DNA from: Micromonosporaceae bacterium
Lineage (GTDB): Bacteria > Actinomycetota > Actinomycetes > Mycobacteriales > Micromonosporaceae
Length of the DNA: 62,777 nt
Direction of reading: 5' to 3'
Assembly (NCBI GenBank): GCA_020027875.1
Contig: JAHRHA010000015.1
Span: forward strand, 1-62,777
Numbering within the stretch: position 1 is the stretch's first letter; each line of letters opens with the position of its first letter. The notes under the pieces are model-generated. The model was not told where the DNA came from, ran no database searches, and saw only the letters and a list, made by a program, of their open reading frames with translations. Below, one piece after another: positions 1 to 8,695 of the stretch. Position numbers and translations under genes: made by a program.

Positions 1-281
1 CTGACCGGGCAAGCGTCAACGGACAACAGCACGCAAAGGACCGCATGATCAACCAGACTTGACTCATCTTGCGGGCTTCGCCCGCTCAAGACCCCTAGTT
101 CTCACCCGGTACGGCTTGCGACACGAATAGAAACCCCTTGCACCGTCTTCGCACGACGTGCCTCGCGCCAGCGGCCGCCACATCCGGAGGATCGCGTCCG
201 GTCTATCCAGGGCAGGTCCCTTGCCCGCCCACGGCCTGGAGTAGAGTTGGGCGCCGATGAACCGCGAGAGAATGGCGAAGA
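1..281. other. Leading intergenic region, no gene recognised
   Basis: I see no convincing coding region here. A GC-rich hairpin (GCGGGC, loop TTC, GCCCGC) lies at 71-85 with partial CTT/AAG extension on either side. It could be a terminator for an upstream gene outside the window. The following ~190 bases lead into the epimerase gene, with a purine-rich stretch around 263-281 just before its GTG. Confidence 0.4.
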
Positions 282-1172
282 GTGAAGTCAACAATTCTGG
301 TCACCGGCGGTGCTGGCTTCGTCGGCAGCAATCTGATTCGGCTCTTGGTGAGCGAGTACCCAACCGCGTCAGTCATCTCGGTGGACAACTACTTCACTGG
401 CACGACGGACAATCACATCGCCGATCCCCGCGTTCAGTACATTGATGCGAGTACGGTCGATATCCAGAAGGTTTGGCACGAGAATAGCCTTCCGGCCCCT
501 CACACGTTCTTTCAGCTCGGTGAATACTCCAGGATCGTACAATCGTTCGAGGATTGCGACCTCACGTGGGAGTACAACCTCCGAGGCACCAAGGAGGTTG
601 TTAAATTCGCTCGCGAGCACCAGGCAAAATTGGTGTACGCCGGATCGAGCTCGAAATTCGGCAATGACGGTGAAGATGAGAACCTCAATCCGTACGCTTG
701 GACCAAGGCAAAGAATGTCGAATACATTCGAAATTTCTCGACCTGGTACGGCCTTGACTATGTAGTCACGTACTTTTATAACGTCTACGGCCCAGGGCAT
801 ATCCGGCGCGGTAAGTATGCAACCGTCATTGGCATCTTTGAGCGCCAGTATGAATCGGGTAAGCCGCTGACCGTGGTCGCGCCCGGGACACAGACCCGCG
901 ACTTCACGCACATCGAAGACGTTGTCGCCGGTGTCGTGCTCTGCGCCGAGAAGGGGTCCGGGGACGGATACCTGCTGGGCACCGGCCGAGAGTGGCCGAT
1001 CATCGAGGTCGCGAAACTCTTCGGGACGGAGCACGTCCTGGTGCCGGCGCTGCCGGGTGAGCGCGTACGCGGCCGGGCCGACACATCCAAGGCGCATGAC
1101 ATCGGCTGGGAGCCCACGCGCCAGCTCGACGAGTACGTTGCCGAGTTCGTCGCGACCCATCCGCGGCCTTGA
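282..1172 (+). CDS. NAD(P)-dependent epimerase/dehydratase (extended SDR, sugar-nucleotide type)
   Basis: A 296-residue extended short-chain dehydrogenase of the NAD-dependent epimerase family, which typically acts on nucleotide-activated sugars. The Rossmann glycine motif GxxGxxG sits at residues 9-15 (TGGAGFVGS context). An acidic residue follows the second beta strand (VDN, about residue 35), which favours NAD. A serine cluster at 121-124 and Y138xxxK142 form the catalytic S/Y/K set. The GTG at 282 puts the glycine motif at the usual distance from the N-terminus; its ribosome site is only a weak purine run. The length is slightly short for the family (about 310-340). The 5' two-thirds uses noticeably more A/T-ending codons than neighbouring genes, which hints at acquisition. 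The substrate cannot be told, because no glycosyltransferase partner is in the window. Confidence 0.85.
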   Translation: MKSTILVTGGAGFVGSNLIRLLVSEYPTASVISVDNYFTGTTDNHIADPRVQYIDASTVDIQKVWHENSLPAPHTFFQLGEYSRIVQSFEDCDLTWEYNLRGTKEVVKFAREHQAKLVYAGSSSKFGNDGEDENLNPYAWTKAKNVEYIRNFSTWYGLDYVVTYFYNVYGPGHIRRGKYATVIGIFERQYESGKPLTVVAPGTQTRDFTHIEDVVAGVVLCAEKGSGDGYLLGTGREWPIIEVAKLFGTEHVLVPALPGERVRGRADTSKAHDIGWEPTRQLDEYVAEFVATHPRP

Positions 1173-1192
1173 CGCCTCGTAGCGCGGACGTA

Positions 1193-1222
1193 ATGACCCC
1201 CACCGGGTGGGTGGGGGTCATC
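1193..1222. terminator. Hairpin terminator after the epimerase
   Basis: Near-perfect inverted repeat ATGACCCCCAC / GTGGGGGTCAT about 20 bases after the epimerase stop. Its position between convergent genes fits a factor-independent style or bidirectional terminator; there is no clear T-run, as is usual in high-GC actinobacteria. Confidence 0.6.
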
Positions 1223-1270
1223 ACTTGTCGCCGCGGAGCCTGTCGGCGCTAGGTGCGTGAGGGCCGCACC

Positions 1271-1315
1271 GGCCCGCCCCGCGGGCTCGCGGAGGGATGT
1301 GCGGCGGGGCGGGCC
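1271..1315. terminator. GC-rich inverted repeat, possible terminator for otsB
   Basis: Arms GGCCCGCCCCGC (1271-1282) and GCGGGGCGGGCC (1304-1315) are exact complements, separated by 21 bases. They lie downstream of otsB, which is read toward this site. It may end otsB transcription or serve both convergent genes. Confidence 0.45.
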
Positions 1316-1408
1316 GCGCCTGTGCCTCGGGGCTGGGCGCTGGGGATCACGGTCCACGAAAGGCGTCATGGTCGGCATCGGTCCGCCATTCTGCACCGGC
1401 GGCAAGCC

Positions 1409-2257
1409 CTACGCGAGCCGACGGGCTCCGAGCGCGTCCGCAAGTCCGTCGATGAACTCGACGACACCCTCGGGTCCATCGACGACGAGGTCCGCGCGGC
1501 GGGCGAGTTCGACGACCTCAGCCGAGCCACTGCAGATCTTGAGACCGGCAATCCCTTCGTCACGCAACGCGTCCACAGCCGCGAAGGCGCTGAGGTCGCC
1601 GAGATCGTCTCCGGCGTAGGCGACCGATCTGGCGGCCCGGTCCGCGACGTGGGCGCGCAGCGCCTGCCCTTTGTCAACGCCAGCCGGCCGTAGCTCAAGG
1701 ACGAGTCGACCCGGTTCGAGGATCAGGCCGTGGCGGGCCGCCAACTCGGCCACCGGGTCGTGCAGCAATGCGAACGTACCCTCTGGGTTGGTGGTCCGCC
1801 GGGTGTGTACGGCCAGCGCGCTTCCCTTGTCTTCGACCCAGACGTCGGGTGGTGCGTTGAATCTCGCGAGGACACGTGGCAATTCGTCGCGGGCAGCGGC
1901 GACTCCAGGGCTCGGTGGAGGTGCCACCACCTCGCCGGTGCTGGCATCCCACCGCTCGCGGCCGTAGTGACCAAAGACCACGAGGCCAGCGAGGGCCGGC
2001 TCGTCGGCGAACGTGCCGAAGGAGACCACCACGGCCGCCGGTCGACCGGTGATGATCGCGATCGAGCCCACGTGCGGCGCCAGCCGGGCAAGCGCCGGGA
2101 CCGCGCGGGGATGAGGCCGCGCCAGCTCCGGGTTGTCGACGATGGGCGACAGTACGCCGTCATAGTCGAACACCAGTGCCGCGCTGTCTGGATCGTCCAT
2201 GATCGCCGCGATCCCGGCCACTCCCGCGGCTGTCCCTGGCATCGGAACTGGCATCAC
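1409..2257 (-). CDS. otsB: Trehalose-6-phosphate phosphatase (HAD superfamily)
   Basis: A 282-residue HAD-type phosphatase matching the trehalose-phosphatase family, which dephosphorylates trehalose 6-phosphate in the OtsA/OtsB route. Motif I is DYDGV at residues 31-35, where D31 is the predicted nucleophile and D33 the acid/base. Motif IV (GDDxxD) sits near residue 216. The TGRP stretch around residue 70 is the motif II region (S/T-G-R). No otsA neighbour is present, so the pathway assignment rests on the family alone. Two consecutive ATGs begin the gene and further in-frame ATGs follow at about residues 6 and 20, so the true start may lie slightly downstream. The gene is convergent with the epimerase and divergent from trmB. 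Confidence 0.82.
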   Translation of the reverse strand: MMPVPMPGTAAGVAGIAAIMDDPDSAALVFDYDGVLSPIVDNPELARPHPRAVPALARLAPHVGSIAIITGRPAAVVVSFGTFADEPALAGLVVFGHYGRERWDASTGEVVAPPPSPGVAAARDELPRVLARFNAPPDVWVEDKGSALAVHTRRTTNPEGTFALLHDPVAELAARHGLILEPGRLVLELRPAGVDKGQALRAHVADRAARSVAYAGDDLGDLSAFAAVDALRDEGIAGLKICSGSAEVVELARRADLVVDGPEGVVEFIDGLADALGARRLA

Positions 2258-2354
2258 CGCAGTCTATGCACGCGCGCCGCCCCCTGTGCCCGCCCCGGCG
2301 GGAAAGGCGAGCCCTCGGCGGGGAGGCGAGCGGGCCGCGTAGTCTTACCCGCCT

Positions 2355-3029
2355 GTGACCACCTCTATCCGAACTTTCCATCCGCGCCGGGGCCGGCTGA
2401 GCGGGCGTCATCACGACGCGTTGGACCGGCTGTGGCCGGCCTTCGGCGTGACGATCGAGGACGGGTACGGCGTACCGATCGACCTTTCCGTGCTCTTCGG
2501 CCGGCAGGCGCCGCGCGTGCTGGAGATCGGATCAGGCATGGGGGATGCGACCGCCGACATGGCAGCGGAAGATCCGGCGCGCGACTATCTCGCCGTGGAG
2601 GTGCATACGCCCGGAATCGCCAACCTGCTCGCCCTGGCCGAGGCGCGCGGACTGACCAACGTGCGGGTCGCCCGCGGCGACGCGATCGAACTGCTCCGGC
2701 ACCGCGTCGAACCGGCGAGCCTCGACGCGGTCCACGTCTTCTTCCCGGATCCCTGGCCCAAGCTCCGCCACCACAAGCGGCGCCTGATCCAGCCGGGACA
2801 CGTCGACCTGTTGAACTCACGGCTGGTGCCCGGTGGAGCCGTGCACTGCGCCACGGATTCGGCTGCGTACGCCGAGCACATGTTGCGGACGCTCACCGCC
2901 AGCCGCCAGCTGATCAACGCGTTCGACCGGTTCGCTCCGCGGCCCCCGTACCGGCCGCGGACGAAGTTCGAACAACGTGGCATCGACGCCGGCTGGTCCG
3001 TCTTTGACCTGGTGTTCCTGCGGCGATGA
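2355..3029 (+). CDS. trmB: tRNA (guanine46-N7)-methyltransferase TrmB
   Basis: 224 residues, the normal TrmB size. It uses S-adenosylmethionine to make m7G at position 46 of tRNA variable loops. The SAM-binding motif EIGSGMG lies at residues 57-63. The family-diagnostic FPDPWPK followed by RHHKRR (129-142) carries the catalytic aspartate and substrate-binding basic residues. The start is a GTG at 2355. The stop overlaps the ATG of the downstream helicase by four bases (ATGA), so the two are translationally coupled and probably co-transcribed. Confidence 0.95.
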   Translation: MTTSIRTFHPRRGRLSGRHHDALDRLWPAFGVTIEDGYGVPIDLSVLFGRQAPRVLEIGSGMGDATADMAAEDPARDYLAVEVHTPGIANLLALAEARGLTNVRVARGDAIELLRHRVEPASLDAVHVFFPDPWPKLRHHKRRLIQPGHVDLLNSRLVPGGAVHCATDSAAYAEHMLRTLTASRQLINAFDRFAPRPPYRPRTKFEQRGIDAGWSVFDLVFLRR

Positions 3030-5557
3030 CACTCACCGACAGGTTGCCGGACGTCGCCGAACCCGACGACATCTTCGACGCGTTCTCCGGTTGGGCGACG
3101 CGGCACGGGCTCACCCTCTATCCGCACCAGGAGGAGGCGCTGATCGAGATCGTGTCGGGTGCCAACGTCATCCTTAGCACCCCGACCGGGTCTGGCAAGA
3201 GCCTCGTGGCGGCCGGGGCGCACTTCACGGCCCTGGCGCAGAAACGGCGCACGTTCTACACCGCCCCGATCAAGGCGCTCGTCTCGGAGAAGTTCTTCGC
3301 CCTGTGTGACATGTTCGGCGCGGCCAACGTGGGCATGATGACGGGCGATGCCAGCGTCAACGCGGACGCCCCGATCATCTGTTGTACGGCGGAGATCCTG
3401 GCCAACATTGCCTTGCGCGACGGTGCCTCGGCCGACGTCGGTCAGGTCGTGATGGACGAGTTTCATTTCTATGCCGAGCCGGAGCGCGGCTGGGCGTGGC
3501 AGGTGCCGCTGATCGAATTGCCGCACGCGCAGTTCCTTCTCATGTCGGCGACCCTCGGCGACGTCACGCGTTTCGACGAGGACCTGGCCCGCCGCACCGG
3601 ACGCCCGACCGCAGTGGTCCATTCTGTGGAGCGCCCGGTGCCACTGCACTTCTCGTATGCGCTCACGCCGCTGCACGAGACCCTCGAAGAGCTGCTCAGC
3701 ACCCGCCAGGCGCCGGTCTACGTCGTTCATTTCACCCAGGCGTCGGCGCTCGAGCGCGCCCAAGCACTGATGAGCGTCAACGTGTGCACCCGAGCGGAGA
3801 AGGACGCGATCGCCGAGTTGATCGGCAACTTCCGATTCACGGCCGGCTTCGGACGGACGCTGTCGCGCCTTGTTCGCCACGGCATCGGAGTGCACCACGC
3901 AGGAATGTTGCCCAAGTACCGCCGGCTCGTCGAGACGCTCGCCCAGGCCGGTCTACTCAAGGTCATCTGTGGCACAGATACGCTCGGCGTTGGCATCAAC
4001 GTCCCGATCCGCACTGTGCTGTTCACCGGACTGTCCAAATACGACGGAGTCAGGACTCGCCTCCTGCAGGCGCGGGAGTTTCATCAGATTGCCGGCCGGG
4101 CTGGGCGAGCCGGCTTCGACACCATAGGCATGGTCGTCGTCCAGGCGCCGGAGCATGTCATCGACAACGAGCGCGCGTTGGCCAAGGCAGGCGACGACGA
4201 GAAGAAGCGGCGTCGCGTGGTCCGCAAGAAGCCACCCGAGGGATCGATCGGCTGGGGTAAGCCGACGTTCGAGCGTCTCGTCAGTGCCGAGCCGGAGCCG
4301 TTGAAGTCCAGTTTCACGGTCAGCCACGCGATGCTGCTCAACGTGTTCGGTCGGCCTGGCGACGCGTTCGCCGCCATGCGGCATCTGCTGACCGACAACC
4401 ACGAGGACCGTCCGGCCCAGCGCCGCCACATCCGGCGGTCGATCGCCATCTACCGGGCGCTGCTCGCCGGTGGCGTGGTGGAGCGTCTGGCCGAACCCGA
4501 CGGCGAGGGCCGCTCGGTGCGACTCACCGTGGACCTCCAGCTCGACTTCGCGCTCAACCAGCCGTTGTCGCCGCTCGCCCTGGCCGCCATCGAACTCCTG
4601 GATCGGGAGTCGCCATCGTACGCGTTGGACGTGCTATCCGTCATCGAGGCCACTTTGGACGATCCACGCCAGGTCCTCTCCGCGCAGCAGTTTAAGGCAC
4701 GCGGCGAGGCCGTCGCGCAGATGAAGGCCGACGGCATCGAATACGAGGCCCGGATGGACCTCCTGGACTCGGTTACCCACCCGAAGCCGCTCGCCGAGCT
4801 TCTCGATGCCGCGTACGACCTGTACCGGCGGGGTCACCCGTGGGTCGCCGACCATCAGCTCGCACCGAAGTCGGTGGTCCGCGACATGTACGAGCGGGCG
4901 ATGACCTTCGTAGAGTACGTTGCCTTCTACTCGCTCGCCCGATCGGAAGGGTTGGTCCTGCGCTACCTCGCGGACGCGTACAAGGCACTGCGGCAAACGG
5001 TCCCCGAGGACGCGAAGACCGAGGATCTCATCGACCTCATCGAGTGGCTCGGCGAGCTGGTCCGGCAGGTGGACTCGAGCCTGATCGACGAGTGGGAGCG
5101 ACTGAGGAATCCGACCGAGGCGCCGGCCGCCGCGCTCGACGAGCGCCCGCCCGCGGTCACCGGCAACGCGCGGGCCTTCCGGGTACTGGTGCGCAACGCC
5201 ATCTTCCGCCGGGTCACGCTGGCTTCGCTGGAGCGCTACGAGGAACTCGGCGAACTCGACGCCGTGGCCGGCTGGGACGCTGACGCCTGGGCCGCCGCGC
5301 TCTCGCCGTACTTCGACCAGCACGACGAGATCGGTACGGGCCCGAACGCCCGCGGGTCCGGCATGCTGCTCATCGAGGCCGGGCACGATCGCTGGACCAT
5401 GCGCCAGATTCTCGACGATCCCGCTGGGGATCACGACTGGGGCATCAGCGCCGAGGTGGACCTGGCCGCGTCCGACGCCGCGGGCGTCGCGGTCGTGCGC
5501 GTGACCGACGTGGGCCAGCTCGGGGCACTGTCGCCTCCTCAGCCACCCGACGGGTAG
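3026..5557 (+). CDS. DEAD/DEAH-box helicase with DUF3516-type C-terminal region
   Basis: An 843-residue superfamily 2 helicase, Ski2-like in layout and found in actinobacteria. Motif I is STPTGSGKS (51-59). The motif II box is DEFH (144-147) rather than DEAD or DEVH. Motif III is SAT (174-176), and motif VI (QIAGRAGRAG) lies near residue 360. The long C-terminal half, beginning around residue 400, matches my recollection of the DUF3516 region and has no recognised catalytic motif. Coupling to trmB suggests a role in RNA handling, but this is inference. The substrate (RNA or DNA) is unknown. The 3' end overlaps the convergent serine hydrolase by 19 bases. Confidence 0.88.
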   Translation: MTLTDRLPDVAEPDDIFDAFSGWATRHGLTLYPHQEEALIEIVSGANVILSTPTGSGKSLVAAGAHFTALAQKRRTFYTAPIKALVSEKFFALCDMFGAANVGMMTGDASVNADAPIICCTAEILANIALRDGASADVGQVVMDEFHFYAEPERGWAWQVPLIELPHAQFLLMSATLGDVTRFDEDLARRTGRPTAVVHSVERPVPLHFSYALTPLHETLEELLSTRQAPVYVVHFTQASALERAQALMSVNVCTRAEKDAIAELIGNFRFTAGFGRTLSRLVRHGIGVHHAGMLPKYRRLVETLAQAGLLKVICGTDTLGVGINVPIRTVLFTGLSKYDGVRTRLLQAREFHQIAGRAGRAGFDTIGMVVVQAPEHVIDNERALAKAGDDEKKRRRVVRKKPPEGSIGWGKPTFERLVSAEPEPLKSSFTVSHAMLLNVFGRPGDAFAAMRHLLTDNHEDRPAQRRHIRRSIAIYRALLAGGVVERLAEPDGEGRSVRLTVDLQLDFALNQPLSPLALAAIELLDRESPSYALDVLSVIEATLDDPRQVLSAQQFKARGEAVAQMKADGIEYEARMDLLDSVTHPKPLAELLDAAYDLYRRGHPWVADHQLAPKSVVRDMYERAMTFVEYVAFYSLARSEGLVLRYLADAYKALRQTVPEDAKTEDLIDLIEWLGELVRQVDSSLIDEWERLRNPTEAPAAALDERPPAVTGNARAFRVLVRNAIFRRVTLASLERYEELGELDAVAGWDADAWAAALSPYFDQHDEIGTGPNARGSGMLLIEAGHDRWTMRQILDDPAGDHDWGISAEVDLAASDAAGVAVVRVTDVGQLGALSPPQPPDG

Positions 5558-6612
5558 TCCGGGTTGATCAGTTGCTTCGCGACCTCGCGACAGACGTTCT
5601 GGCCGTACGCGTAGTCGCTGTTCCACTTGCCGTGGCCCGGGTAGCGCTGGAGCACCGACATGGCCCACGATTCGGTGACGGCCATGCAGTTGATATGCCA
5701 GTTGCGGTCGTCGTAGTAGTAGAGCCATCCGTTCTTGACGGAGACCTTCGCCGCCTCAGCCACCGGGAGCGCCTTGCGGATGCCGAAGTCGCCGACCCGG
5801 ACCCGGCGCATCTTGTCCAGCACCCAGGCGGTCCAGGTCGGCCCTGCCGCCGTCCCGTCACCGATGCAGTCCGCCATGCGAACGGTGTCCCGCGCAGAGA
5901 TGTTGGTGAAGCTCCAGCCCGCGGAACTCGCCTTGGTGTCGGTGAGGTTGCACCGGCTGATCAGTCGGTTGATCGAGGCGCTGCGGCCGTTGCGTACGTA
6001 GGTCGCCTCGGCCAGATTGTTGTCGCTGTCACGGATGACGGACTCAAGCTCGCGCAGCCGGGCCGCGCTCGGAGTCTTGTGGGACTCGGTCAGTCGACGC
6101 AGGTCATCCGCCACGAGCCAGGCCTTGATCATCGAAGCGGGCCAGGTCGTGGCGTTCATGTTCGTCGAACCCCAGATCTCCCCGGTACGCCGGTCCATGA
6201 GGGCCCAGCTGAAGAAGCCCTCCGTCTTCACCGAGAGCTTGGTCGACCGGAACTGCAGCGGTGCGAGCCCAGGCGGGGAGGGCGACGGCGAGGGAATCGG
6301 CGTCGGGGTGGCCGAGATCACGTGTTGGCCCGTTGGCGCCGGCGCAGCCTGGGCGCCCGTCGCGGGGCGTGTTGCGAAGGGCGAGCCGGGAACGAGGCGA
6401 GCCGCCCCGACGATGATCGCTGCGAGTGAGATCGCCGCGACCGCCTGCCAGGCCACCATCGAACCGGACCGTGGCGCCCGACGGCGGCCGCGCCCGGCGA
6501 GCCGCTGGGACGGTCCAGACGCGCGGGAAGGCCCGGGCTGGTGGGGTATCGAAGTCGTACGTACGGGGCGATTCGGGCCCGGTCTCACGGGCTGGCGTTC
6601 GTCGTGCGGCAC
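5539..6612 (-). CDS. Membrane-anchored beta-lactamase-fold serine hydrolase, function unknown
   Basis: A 357-residue protein with a basic N-terminus and one hydrophobic segment at about 52-73. A proline/serine/threonine-rich linker (95-115) follows, then an extracytoplasmic domain. That domain carries the three spaced motifs of the penicillin-binding/class A beta-lactamase fold: SxxK (S160-M-I-K163), SDN (196-198) and KNG (293-295) in place of KTG/KSG. The general-base glutamate region of true beta-lactamases is not obvious, so hydrolysis of beta-lactams should not be assumed. A peptidase, esterase or non-catalytic wall protein is equally possible. The start is a GTG, and the gene is divergent from the oxidoreductase gene. 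Confidence 0.7.
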   Translation of the reverse strand: MPHDERQPVRPGPNRPVRTTSIPHQPGPSRASGPSQRLAGRGRRRAPRSGSMVAWQAVAAISLAAIIVGAARLVPGSPFATRPATGAQAAPAPTGQHVISATPTPIPSPSPSPPGLAPLQFRSTKLSVKTEGFFSWALMDRRTGEIWGSTNMNATTWPASMIKAWLVADDLRRLTESHKTPSAARLRELESVIRDSDNNLAEATYVRNGRSASINRLISRCNLTDTKASSAGWSFTNISARDTVRMADCIGDGTAAGPTWTAWVLDKMRRVRVGDFGIRKALPVAEAAKVSVKNGWLYYYDDRNWHINCMAVTESWAMSVLQRYPGHGKWNSDYAYGQNVCREVAKQLINPDYPSGG

Positions 6613-6745
6613 TGGTCAAACCTCGGGGGAGGGTCGTTCGGGGGGAGCGGGTCTTAGTCGACGCGCGGCCCGTCGACTGTAACCGGTGCGGCGGGCTTCG
6701 GCTCGGCACGACACCGCCGCGGTGCGGCCGCGTAACCTGTCGATC

Positions 6746-7615
6746 ATGCGAGTGGGCATCATCATCCTGCCGGACCAGCGCTGGCAGGACGCGCGGCAGC
6801 GATGGCGGCGTGCTGAGGAGTATGGGTTCGATCACGCCTGGACGTACGACCATCTTGGCTGGCGAGAGCTCGTCGACGGGCCCTGGTTCGATGCCGTACC
6901 GACACTGACCGCCGCGGCGACGGTCACCTCGCGGATCCGTCTGGGTACGTTCGTCGCCTCGCCGAACTTTCGGCACCCGGTGCACTTCGTCCGCGAGGTA
7001 ACCGCGCTGGACGACATCAGCGGCGGGCGGATCATCCTTGGCGTGGGTGCCGGTGGCACCGGATTCGACGCCCGCGTCCTCGGCGCCGCCGAACTGTCCC
7101 CCCGAGCGAGGGCCGACCGTTTCGGCGAATTTGCGGAGCTGCTCGACCTCTTGTTGCGCGAGGATCGGGTGACGTGGCGAGGTGACTATTACGCCGCCGA
7201 GGACGCGCGCAGCACGCCCGGGTGTGTGCAATCGCCGCGCGTGCCCTTCGTCATCGCTGCCAACGGTCCGCGCACGATGAGGCTCGCCGCGCTTTACGGG
7301 CGGGGCTGGGTCACGACCGGCCGTGCCGCCGATGATCTCAACCAGTGGTGGCGGTTGGTGGCCGGCATGGTGGCTCGGTTCGAGGAGGCGCTCGGCGCCG
7401 TTGGCCGCGATCCGGCCTCCGTGGACCGTTATCTCTCGCTGGATGCAGCGCCGGTCTTCTCACTCGCCAGCTTGTCTGCCTTCTCCGAGGCGGTGGGCCG
7501 GGCGGCTGCGCTCGGCTTCACCGACGTGGTGACCCACTGGCCCCGCGAGTCGGGCTGGTACGCGGGCGACGAGGCGGTGCTGGACGCGGTCGCGGCCGAC
7601 GTGCTGCGTCGATGA
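6746..7615 (+). CDS. LLM-class (luciferase-like) flavin- or F420-dependent oxidoreductase
   Basis: 289 residues with the bacterial-luciferase-like barrel signature. It has an N-terminal beta strand (MRVGIIILP), an EEYGFDHAWTYDHL segment and the IRLGT strand. The RHPVHFVREVTALDDISGGRIILGVGAG region is typical of F420- or FMN-using members. The ATG at 6746 was chosen because the beta1 strand begins right there. An in-frame upstream ATG at 6686 would add 20 residues with no domain content. There is no strong ribosome site, so a leaderless or short-leader transcript is possible. Cofactor choice is inferred; many actinobacterial members use F420. The gene ends 4 bases from the end of convergent mmuM. 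Confidence 0.82.
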   Translation: MRVGIIILPDQRWQDARQRWRRAEEYGFDHAWTYDHLGWRELVDGPWFDAVPTLTAAATVTSRIRLGTFVASPNFRHPVHFVREVTALDDISGGRIILGVGAGGTGFDARVLGAAELSPRARADRFGEFAELLDLLLREDRVTWRGDYYAAEDARSTPGCVQSPRVPFVIAANGPRTMRLAALYGRGWVTTGRAADDLNQWWRLVAGMVARFEEALGAVGRDPASVDRYLSLDAAPVFSLASLSAFSEAVGRAAALGFTDVVTHWPRESGWYAGDEAVLDAVAADVLRR

Positions 7616-7619
7616 GGTG

Positions 7620-8537
7620 CTATGCGCTGATCCGGCCGGCGATGGACGCGATGTGTGCTGGCGTGACCCGACAGCATCCGCCCACGAGGCGGGCTCCCGC
7701 CTCGATCCAGTCAGTTACGGGGAGGTCGCTGGCGCCGGCCTGACCCGTCCAGCTCCGAGCGGCCGCGTCCCACACTTCGCCGCTGTTCGGGTACGCGATC
7801 CCTGGTTTACCACTGATGCGGGCGGCCTGCTCGACGGCGTGAGTCACGTCGGCCGGGGCGCTGCAGTTGACGCCCACGGCAATGACCGCGTCCACGCCCG
7901 CCGCGAGGTGGAAAGCATCCGCCAGAGCCTGCCCGGCGCGGGTGCGCCGACCGTCTATGGTGTACGACAGCCACGCAGGCACCCCGAGCCCTTCGAGCGC
8001 GGTCAGCATGGCCTCCGCCTCGCGGGTATCCGGCACGGTCTCCAGCGCCATCACGTCGGGTTCGGCGTCGGCCAGGATCTGCATGCGTGGACGGTGGAAA
8101 CGCACCAGCTCCGCCACCGTCAGCCCGTAATTGCCGCGGTACTCCGAGCCGTCCGCGAGCATGGCCCCGTAGGGGCCGACGGAGGCGGCAATCCACAGTG
8201 GTCGGTCGATGCCGTCGTCGTTCGCCCGCTCACACGCCTGTCGGGCGAGGGTCACGCTGCGCTGCAGTAGTTCGATGGCCCGCGCCCGGTCATGGCCGCG
8301 GCCCTCGAATCCCTCGATGGTGGCCTGGTAGCTCGCCGTAGTGATGACGCTGGCGCCGGCGCGAAGGAACGCGAGGTGCGCGTCGATGACAGCCTCGGGA
8401 TCGTCGTGCAGGAGCCGGGCCGACCATAGCTCGTCGGAGAGGTCGTGTCCGGCTGTGGCGAGCTGAGTGGCCAGGCCGCCGTCGAGCACAACCGGGCGGT
8501 CGTCCAACGCCGCCGCCAGAGAAACGTGATCGCTCAT
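7620..8537 (-). CDS. mmuM: Homocysteine S-methyltransferase
   Basis: 305 residues of the Pfam S-methyl_trans family. It transfers a methyl group to homocysteine, from S-methylmethionine or SAM in the MmuM subgroup, giving methionine in the cytoplasm. The N-terminal VLDGGLATQL motif is family-typical. The zinc-binding cysteines are C225 in VGVNCSAP and C288-C289 in the GGCC pair. The short length, without B12 or folate domains, separates it from MetH. The ATG at 8537 is preceded by a strong AGGAGGTGACC ribosome site. No mmuP-like transporter is adjacent. Confidence 0.9.
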   Translation of the reverse strand: MSDHVSLAAALDDRPVVLDGGLATQLATAGHDLSDELWSARLLHDDPEAVIDAHLAFLRAGASVITTASYQATIEGFEGRGHDRARAIELLQRSVTLARQACERANDDGIDRPLWIAASVGPYGAMLADGSEYRGNYGLTVAELVRFHRPRMQILADAEPDVMALETVPDTREAEAMLTALEGLGVPAWLSYTIDGRRTRAGQALADAFHLAAGVDAVIAVGVNCSAPADVTHAVEQAARISGKPGIAYPNSGEVWDAAARSWTGQAGASDLPVTDWIEAGARLVGGCCRVTPAHIASIAGRISA

Positions 8538-8695
8538 TGCACGGTCACCTCCTCCGGCTATTGCAACTCCAGCCTAGCGACGTAGAAGTGGTCACTGCAG
8601 GCGGAGGCCGCGCGCCTACTTGATCTCCAGTTGACGGGATCACAGCGCTGCATAAGATTTCGATCCCGAACGAATGAGCAAGGTCCGGGCAACAT

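Noticed and set aside
5572..6429. A 285-residue plus-strand open frame opposite the serine hydrolase
   Set aside because: The minus strand carries spaced SxxK/SDN/KNG motifs and a membrane anchor. The plus-strand frame has no recognisable fold and is the usual high-GC shadow.
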